Of a DNA stretch of 64,000 nt, positions 58,960 through 64,000 are shown in pieces. Below the pieces are notes generated by a model. It saw only the letters and a program-made list of their open reading frames with translations, was not told the origin of the DNA and made no database searches. How positions within the stretch are numbered: position 1 is the first letter of the stretch; each line of letters starts with the position of its first letter. The stretch lies in assembly GCF_021869765.1 (NCBI RefSeq), contig NZ_CP084580.1:3720001-3784000 (forward strand), given 5' to 3'. Position numbers and translations under genes: made by a program. This DNA comes from Chryseobacterium sp. MEBOG06. Its GTDB lineage: Bacteria; Bacteroidota; Bacteroidia; Flavobacteriales; Weeksellaceae.

Positions 58960-61107
58960 GTGTATATAGATAAAGAAGATTTAGACGAATTAGAGTTTCC
59001 GCAATTGCTCGCGGAAATATCCCCATTTGCGTATTCTCCCAAAACAAGAGAAAAAATTCTTCAACTTCGTCCGATGGAAATAGACGAGGCAGAACTTTCC
59101 TTAAAAAAAACATCAGAATATCTGTCGAGTTTTGAAAGTTCAAATGCAATTCCGTTTGATGAATATGAAGATATTGAAAGTGAGCTGAAACTGATGCTGA
59201 TTGAGAATTACCGTCTGGAAAATATTGCTTTCATCAAAATAAAAACCATCACGGAACAGATCGGAAGGTTACAAAAATTCTTTCCTACCATGCCGGAAAC
59301 TTTCCCCACCTTACTGGAAGACGTTTCTGTACTGGAATTCAGAAAAGAGATCATTGATAAGGTAGATAAAGTTTTCAATCGTTTTGGTGAAGTAAAAAAT
59401 GAAGCTTCTCCGGTCTTAAAAGGATTACGGACAGAGATCCAGCTTGCTAAAAAAGCAATTCAGGAAAACTTCAACCGTGCGCTTACCATGTATGGACAAA
59501 GTGACTTTTTGGATGATATACGGGAATCCATCATTGATGACCAAAGGGTTCTGGCTGTAAAATCAGGATTTAAGAAAAGAGTTCCCGGAAGAACGTTAGG
59601 AATTTCAAAAACAGGTTCCATTACTTACATCCAACCGGATAGTGTTGTAAAGCATTACTTCAAACTACGGGAAAATGAAGAGGAAGAGAAAAAAGAAATT
59701 GACAGAGTTCTCCGAAAACTGACTACAGAACTGGCAGAGTTTCAACCTCAGCTCTGGAGATATCAGATGTATATTTTTGATCTTGACCTTACAAGAGCCA
59801 AAGCTAAATTTGCAGATTCAGTGAATGGGATTCTTCCAAAAATAAACCGTCATAAGACATTAAGACTGAAGGATGCTTATCATCCGTTACTGTGGTTAAG
59901 AAATAAAGTAGAGAACAAAACGATTCACCCGCAGAGTCTTGCATTAACGGAACATAATAGAATTATCTGTATTTCCGGGCCGAATGCCGGTGGAAAATCC
60001 ATTACTTTAAAGACTGTGGGGCTACTGCAGCTAATGATTCAAAGTGGAATTCTGGTACCTGTTCATCCAAAATCTGAGATGTTTTTCTTTGAAAAGATGA
60101 TGACGGATATTGGCGATAATCAATCCATAGAAAACCACCTTTCTACTTATTCTTCAAGGCTGAAGAAAATGTCAGGAATTATCCGTGAGGCAGATGCCAA
60201 TACGCTTTTGCTTATTGATGAGTTTGGGACAGGTTCTGATCCGGAACTGGGGGGTGCTTTGGCAGAAAGCTTCATGGAGTTTTTCTATGACAAAAAGAGT
60301 TTTGCTATTATTACCACTCACTACACCAATATTAAACTGGTTATAGAACAGCTTCCGAATGCTCAGAATGCAGCAATGCTTTTTAATGAAGAAACATTGG
60401 AGCCAATGTACAAACTGGAAGTGGGTCAGGCAGGAAGTTCATTCACCTTTGAAGTTGCGGAAAAGAATAAAATTCCGAGATTCATCATTCATTCTGCTAA
60501 GAAAAAAGTAGAACACGACATTGTTAATCTGGACAAAACCATTGTAAAGCTGCAACAGGAAAAGTTCGAAGTTGAAAAACTGAAATCTGATCTTGCAGAA
60601 AGAAAAGAATCTGTAGAAGACAAACGTGATAATCTTCAGAAGCTGAATGATCAGCTTCAGCAGAAGTTATTCAATTTTCAGAAACTGTATGAGGAGGAGC
60701 ACCGTAAACTTCAGTTTGGAAACAAAATTGAAGCCTTCATTGAAAGCTATACAAAAGGAAAATCCAGAAAGGATGTAGTGAAAGACTTTGTAAAGCTTTT
60801 AGAGCAGGAAAAGTTTAGAAAACTGGATAGTGATAAGGATGAAACGAAACGCCTTCAGGTAGTAAAAAGAAAGATTACCCAACAGCTGAAGAAGGAGGAA
60901 GTCATTGAGAAGATTGCTGAAACGAATGAAAAACTGGAAGAACAGCGCAAAAGCGACCGTGCTGTCTGGATGAAAATTGGCCAGCGTGTCCGTATTACAG
61001 GAAGTACCAGTGTGGGAACTATTGAAAAAATCTCCCGAAACAAGGTAATTGTTAATTACGGAACTTTCAAAACAACGATTGATGCTGATGAACTTGAAAG
61101 AATTTAA
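58960..61107 (+). CDS. MutS2-family ATPase lacking the Smr nuclease domain
   Basis: 715 residues from a GTG start (VYIDKEDLDELEFPQLLAEI reads with initiator Met). MutS core and clamp region to about 320, then the ABC ATPase: Walker A GPNAGGKS (340-347), signature-like IGDNQSIENHLSTYSSRLKK, Walker B LLLIDE (416-421) and the switch His in TTHYTNIKL. A long coiled coil (about 510-660) follows. The end is a small KOW-like module (MKIGQRVRITGSTSVGTIEK). Bacillus-type MutS2 (about 785 residues) has a C-terminal Smr nuclease here; this protein stops before it. MutS2 proteins act on recombination intermediates and stalled ribosomes. Confidence 0.92.
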   Translation: MYIDKEDLDELEFPQLLAEISPFAYSPKTREKILQLRPMEIDEAELSLKKTSEYLSSFESSNAIPFDEYEDIESELKLMLIENYRLENIAFIKIKTITEQIGRLQKFFPTMPETFPTLLEDVSVLEFRKEIIDKVDKVFNRFGEVKNEASPVLKGLRTEIQLAKKAIQENFNRALTMYGQSDFLDDIRESIIDDQRVLAVKSGFKKRVPGRTLGISKTGSITYIQPDSVVKHYFKLRENEEEEKKEIDRVLRKLTTELAEFQPQLWRYQMYIFDLDLTRAKAKFADSVNGILPKINRHKTLRLKDAYHPLLWLRNKVENKTIHPQSLALTEHNRIICISGPNAGGKSITLKTVGLLQLMIQSGILVPVHPKSEMFFFEKMMTDIGDNQSIENHLSTYSSRLKKMSGIIREADANTLLLIDEFGTGSDPELGGALAESFMEFFYDKKSFAIITTHYTNIKLVIEQLPNAQNAAMLFNEETLEPMYKLEVGQAGSSFTFEVAEKNKIPRFIIHSAKKKVEHDIVNLDKTIVKLQQEKFEVEKLKSDLAERKESVEDKRDNLQKLNDQLQQKLFNFQKLYEEEHRKLQFGNKIEAFIESYTKGKSRKDVVKDFVKLLEQEKFRKLDSDKDETKRLQVVKRKITQQLKKEEVIEKIAETNEKLEEQRKSDRAVWMKIGQRVRITGSTSVGTIEKISRNKVIVNYGTFKTTIDADELERI

Positions 61108-61157
61108 TTAGTTTTTAGAATGAATTAATCTAAAAACTAACTTTAAGCGAATAATAC

Positions 61158-61190
61158 AGAGAGGGTACTTTAATGTACTCTCTCTTTTTT
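61158..61190 (+). terminator. Terminator of mutS2
   Basis: AGAGAGGGTAC (61158-61168) pairs with GTACTCTCTCT (61175-61185) with one G-U pair, followed by T5, 50 bases after the stop. Confidence 0.8.
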
Positions 61191-61526
61191 ATAGGGTTAT
61201 GTAATATTTTTTCTAATTTTAACCGTCAGCTGATAAAAAGTATTAGAAAAAAGTATCTGTATCCTATGGTCTTTTCCGTGGTAGGGCTGGCTTCCTTTTT
61301 ATCTTTTTACCGGACTTTCCAGTCAAAAATGGAAGGAATGGGAAATAATAAAATCGAAATGGGTTTCGGAAGCGGAGTTTCAATCAGCTATGGCTTTGCA
61401 AGTGCATTTTATATTACAGGGATCTTCTTCCTGATCATCTTACTTTTCTATGGAATATTTTCTTATTTCCTTAAAAATGATATCGAAACAGTCTATGAAC
61501 CTTGCCGACATCGTACAGAATCTTAG
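61173..61526 (+). CDS. Small membrane protein, start uncertain, possibly truncated
   Basis: The longest frame starts at an ATG in the loop of the mutS2 terminator, so an ATG at 61266 (86 residues) may be the real start, or the gene has lost its 5' end. Two clear membrane helices (PMVFSVVGLASFLSFYRTF and AFYITGIFFLIILLFYGIFS) with a glycine-rich loop between; ends in a hydrophilic DIETVYEPCRHRTES. No family recognised. Confidence 0.45.
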   Translation: MYSLFFIGLCNIFSNFNRQLIKSIRKKYLYPMVFSVVGLASFLSFYRTFQSKMEGMGNNKIEMGFGSGVSISYGFASAFYITGIFFLIILLFYGIFSYFLKNDIETVYEPCRHRTES

Positions 61527-61643
61527 AATTCCTTCTATACTACACATAAATACAGGCTGCCACATTTTTGAGACCGCCTATATTATTTTATCCTCATACA
61601 TTCATAAATAGATCTTGTACTTGGGCTATAAAATATTTTAGAG

Positions 61644-62729
61644 TTACTTCTTAATAAATTTAAAGCGTGTTATATTTTCTTTATCTTTTAACTGGATAAA
61701 ATAAACTCCTTGGGGCAAACGCTGAAGTTTTACTTTATGATCTGAAGTTTTCCCTTCTCCTGCTTTTTGTCCTACAGCATTATAAATTTCAAAATCGGCT
61801 GCTTCCGAAATTCCAGAGACATTTAAAATGTCAGATGCCGGATTTGGATAAATTTCAGGTTTAGCAGATTGTCCAGGTTCTTTTACTGCGAGAAAAGGAT
61901 CTAAAAAATCTACACCGTAATCTTCCACTTCTCCATAGGTAAATGTTCCACAGGCACCAGTTGGGAATGTCTGGCTGGAAATAACACGCATCGTTACACC
62001 GCATCCGCCAATAAGAGCGCTTGGTATGGTAGGATACCCTGGGATAGGGAATGTAGATACCACCGGTATTGCGGAACTGACATTAGCATTCATTACTTTT
62101 TCCACAGCTTCAAAGACTCCATTTCCATTAATATCAATCCATGCATTTACCGTTATAGGGCCAGCGGTGCCGGTCCACGTATTGGTTACCGAAAGTTTAT
62201 TTGCCGGACTTCCTGCAAAGAACTTGACTCTACGGCCTGGATCTGTTCTGTAATCTGTGTAATTAGAAGGTCCTGAATTGCTGATCATTGGATTTGTCAC
62301 TCCTGTAGAAGTTACCGTAACGTTGGAAATATGCATTATATTGGAGTCTGTAGATGCAGAAATGCAATAATTCAGAGAGGTGTAAAAAATTACTGAAGTT
62401 GAAATATCCCCCGAAGCAACATCTATAATCTGCACTTCATAAGCTGTACAAGGCTGAAGGTCTGTAAATGTATACCCATTTGTATTAAATACTGATATAC
62501 TGCTCCATAGATTAGGACCAACTGGCCTAAACCTCACTGCAAAGCTTGTAGCCCCTGCAATCGGATCCCACATTACCGTTGCTGAAGTAGTAGAAATGTT
62601 AGAAACAACAACATTTATAGGAATTGTAAATGCTTTTTTAGTAACCGATGTTGCTGTAGAATTTTTAGATTGATACAATGAAAAAGCTCCCAATAATAGG
62701 AAGGAGCAAAAAAGTAGTTTTTTGGTCAT
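61644..62729 (-). CDS. Secreted fibronectin-III/GEVED protein with T9SS type A sorting domain
   Basis: 361 residues from ATG 62729 (MTKKLLFCSFLLLGAFSLYQ), a signal peptide; a longer frame from 62786 adds a second hydrophobic stretch that is unlikely. Residues about 35-125 form an FN3 domain (VVVSNISTTSATVMWDPIAG, YTFTDLQPCTAYEVQII). The middle has the GEVED signature (ACGTFTYGEVEDYGVDF) after WIDINGNGVFEAVEKV. The end is a type A sorting domain: IYPNPASDILNVSG, AADFEIYNAVGQKAGEG, ITRFKFIKK. Expected on the surface or in the medium; often linked to hydrolytic enzymes, none seen here. Confidence 0.88.
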   Translation of the reverse strand: MTKKLLFCSFLLLGAFSLYQSKNSTATSVTKKAFTIPINVVVSNISTTSATVMWDPIAGATSFAVRFRPVGPNLWSSISVFNTNGYTFTDLQPCTAYEVQIIDVASGDISTSVIFYTSLNYCISASTDSNIMHISNVTVTSTGVTNPMISNSGPSNYTDYRTDPGRRVKFFAGSPANKLSVTNTWTGTAGPITVNAWIDINGNGVFEAVEKVMNANVSSAIPVVSTFPIPGYPTIPSALIGGCGVTMRVISSQTFPTGACGTFTYGEVEDYGVDFLDPFLAVKEPGQSAKPEIYPNPASDILNVSGISEAADFEIYNAVGQKAGEGKTSDHKVKLQRLPQGVYFIQLKDKENITRFKFIKK

Positions 62730-62875
62730 AGTTATTAGTTTTAAAATCAGAATGAAAATTAATATAAAATTCAATAACTGTGTCATATTTTAACCACAAA
62801 TTATTATATTTTTAAAAATGTAGAACTTACAGGCATTACGGCAATATAATTATCTGTCGAAAAGTATTTAATTTA

Positions 62876-62883
62876 TATATTTG
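62876..62883 (+). promoter_or_regulatory. -7 element (TATATTTG) of the following exported-protein gene
   Basis: TATATTTG matches TAnnTTTG. The predicted transcript start is near 62890, after the TTG at 62881, so translation must begin at the ATG pair 62902/62905. Confidence 0.5.
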
Positions 62884-62901
62884 AAGGATCAAAAAATTTT
62901 C

Positions 62902-63702
62902 ATGATGACTTTCATAAACAAAGCATTTTATCTGTCCGCTTTTAGTATTTTTTCTCTAGCCTTCGTTAAAGGTCAGAATAAAGTTCCTTTCGGCGTTGTA
63001 AAAGCTGAAGAAGGATACGCCAACGTAAGGGTGCATAAAGACAATTACAGAAAAATTGTAGATAAAATACGTATGCGCAAAGGGGATGTGTTTGTTTATG
63101 TAAAACCTGCTCCAGGAGAAACCGAATGGATCTGGATCAAATATCCTGAAAAACAGGATGATGACAAGCCATTTGTACGTTATGAAACGTTGGATAAAGA
63201 AGGAATGGTAAATAAGGAACGTATTGCTTACATTGATCAGCTTCCGGCTTATACTCCCTCTAAATCTAAAAACGGAAGATCCCTTATCTTCACGGACAAT
63301 TCTGATCCGAAAATCCCTACCGCTCAAAGAAGTAAAGTAGTCATTGATGTTTATCCTTCCAATGCTGGTTACCGTAAAAAGGAAAAAGATGCAGATGGGA
63401 AACTCCTTACCATAGATAAAGTAAAGCCATGGGGAATTGGGAATGATCTCCCTGAAGGAATGACGGAGATAAAGTCTATCAGAGTACAGCAACCCGGAAG
63501 AGGCTCTGTTTTTGTAAGAGAAGCTATCAAAAATATGTTCCAGCCCACAATGGATTTTGATAATGTAGGAGTAACTTCTCTTGACACTGACAATATTTTC
63601 CTTTATATGATCAATGGTACAGGAGAAAACAGATATACAACCCTTTGGACCATTAAGAAGGGAAGAGTAATCAGTCAGATTATTTATCATAATCCGGAAT
63701 AA
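62902..63702 (+). CDS. Exported protein of unknown function
   Basis: 266 residues from ATG 62902 (MMTFINKAFYLSAFSIFSLA). A signal peptide ends near FVKGQ. The mature part contains FGVVKAEEGYANVRVHKDNY, an SH3-like opening often seen in periplasmic proteins, then WIWIKYPEKQDDDKPFVRYE and a C-terminal TENRYTTLWTIKKGRVISQI. The SH3-like assignment rests on the ANVR pattern and is tentative. It ends 45 bases before the cobalamin riboswitch. Confidence 0.75.
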   Translation: MMTFINKAFYLSAFSIFSLAFVKGQNKVPFGVVKAEEGYANVRVHKDNYRKIVDKIRMRKGDVFVYVKPAPGETEWIWIKYPEKQDDDKPFVRYETLDKEGMVNKERIAYIDQLPAYTPSKSKNGRSLIFTDNSDPKIPTAQRSKVVIDVYPSNAGYRKKEKDADGKLLTIDKVKPWGIGNDLPEGMTEIKSIRVQQPGRGSVFVREAIKNMFQPTMDFDNVGVTSLDTDNIFLYMINGTGENRYTTLWTIKKGRVISQIIYHNPE

Positions 63703-63708
63703 ATTCAT

Positions 63709-63716
63709 TATTTTTG
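63709..63716 (+). promoter_or_regulatory. -7 element (TATTTTTG) for the riboswitch transcript
   Basis: TATTTTTG fits TAnnTTTG and ends about 30 bases before the riboswitch begins, overlapping the end of the preceding gene's flank. No clear -33 TTG. Confidence 0.5.
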
Positions 63717-63747
63717 CACCCGAAAAAGTGTAATACTTATTCATCAT

Positions 63748-63903
63748 AGAAACTGGTTTTGCCTAACCGCAAATTAAAAGGGAACCGTGTGAAAATCACG
63801 GACTGTCGCGCAACTGTAAGTAACTGTAATCTTTATCAAAGATCCACTGTGCGGGGCATGGGAAGGAGATAAAAGATGTTACAAGTCAGGAGACCTGCCT
63901 ATT
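63748..63903 (+). ncRNA. Cobalamin (AdoCbl) riboswitch
   Basis: Conserved blocks are in order: ACTGGTTTTGCC near 63752, AAAGGGAACCGTGTGAAAAT with a GTGTGAAAATCACGGACTGT hairpin (63779-63808), CGCAACTGT, GTGCGGGGCATGGG near 63850, and the B12 box AAGTCAGGAGACCTGCC (63883-63899). Bound cobalamin normally reduces expression of the downstream gene, usually btuB-type TonB receptors, cobalt transport or B12-independent isozymes. The controlled gene starts beyond the window; the 100 bases after the riboswitch hold no complete start or platform that can be judged. Confidence 0.95.
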
Positions 63904-64000
63904 TCTTAAACAAAAAACTTTCGCGATATGAAGTTTTATTGATCTGATGGATTGTTTCGGGAATTTCCAAGGGTTCCTGTCATTATTCTGTTGTTTTGAT

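Noticed and set aside
58688..59149. 153-residue minus-strand frame at the mutS2 start
   Set aside because: The first part is antisense to conserved MutS2 sequence; the rest has no recognisable motif. Only described as a gap.
62956..63747. 263-residue minus-strand frame opposite the exported-protein gene
   Set aside because: Antisense shadow; the plus strand has a signal peptide and a promoter, and the minus frame would run across the riboswitch promoter.
1..64000. CRISPR arrays, tRNA, rRNA or a replication origin
   Set aside because: No regularly spaced repeat units, cloverleaf or rRNA sequence seen. The repeated DNA at 10-36 kb is long, gene-sized and irregularly spaced.

Overview
The window looks like a chromosomal segment of a flavobacterium, most likely Chryseobacterium or a close relative. 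The base composition is AT-rich. Several genes carry Bacteroidota promoter elements (TAnnTTTG -7 boxes) and secreted proteins end in type IX secretion (T9SS) type A sorting domains. A three-precursor graspetide locus of the kind known from Chryseobacterium is present. The species assignment is inference; no rRNA or tRNA gene is visible.

Region 1 (1-9.9 kb) is ordinary chromosome. It holds the 3' end of a DUF285 T9SS surface protein, purE and purK (two steps of purine synthesis, about 5 kb apart), an EamA-type transporter, a lipoprotein, a CPA2 cation/proton antiporter, DUF1543, a TauE/SafE + DUF1634 pair, a VOC protein and an NTF2-like protein. A degraded IS5-like element with matching terminal inverted repeats (9918-10484) marks the edge of the next region.

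Region 2 (10.5-43.6 kb, nearly all minus strand) is the most interesting part: a polymorphic-toxin locus. At its upstream end lie a T9SS/beta-propeller protein (broken by a frameshift), a 1151-aa protein with SpvB/TcB-like features, and a complete 1092-aa DUF6443/Rhs protein with a restriction-endonuclease-like tip. Behind it are eight more promoterless cassettes. Each has the same layout: a 3' fragment of the Rhs core without a usable start codon, one of three shared linkers, a distinct toxin tip (GIY-YIG/URI-like, HNH, Tox-REase-like, Ntox8-like, others unassigned), then its immunity gene or genes (Imm26, DUF4262, leucine-rich repeat, ankyrin, DUF2750, unknown families), usually closed by a hairpin terminator. 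Extra immunity genes (SMI1/KNR4, DUF4304, DUF1877, DUF2314, DUF2185-like, SUFU), toxin tails, a 1341-bp exact duplication and graded immunity-gene decay show repeated duplication and recombination. The simplest reading is an archive of spare toxin tips that can be recombined onto the single expressed Rhs gene while immunity to all tips is kept.

Region 3 (44.4-48.5 kb) holds mvaD (mevalonate pathway), a long-chain acyl-CoA synthetase and an overlapping NAD-dependent epimerase/reductase. Region 4 (48.8-51.7 kb) is a chryseoviridin/microviridin-type graspetide operon with three multicore precursors and two ATP-grasp ligases. A strong hairpin between precursors and enzymes probably sets the peptide:enzyme ratio.

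Region 5 (51.8-64 kb) is housekeeping and envelope genes: an alpha/beta hydrolase, pdxJ, an MscS channel, a lipoprotein with a glutamine-amidotransferase-like fold, DUF456, ung, a GNAT, a MutS2 homologue without an Smr domain, and a GEVED-domain T9SS protein. The window ends in a cobalamin riboswitch whose target gene lies beyond the edge.
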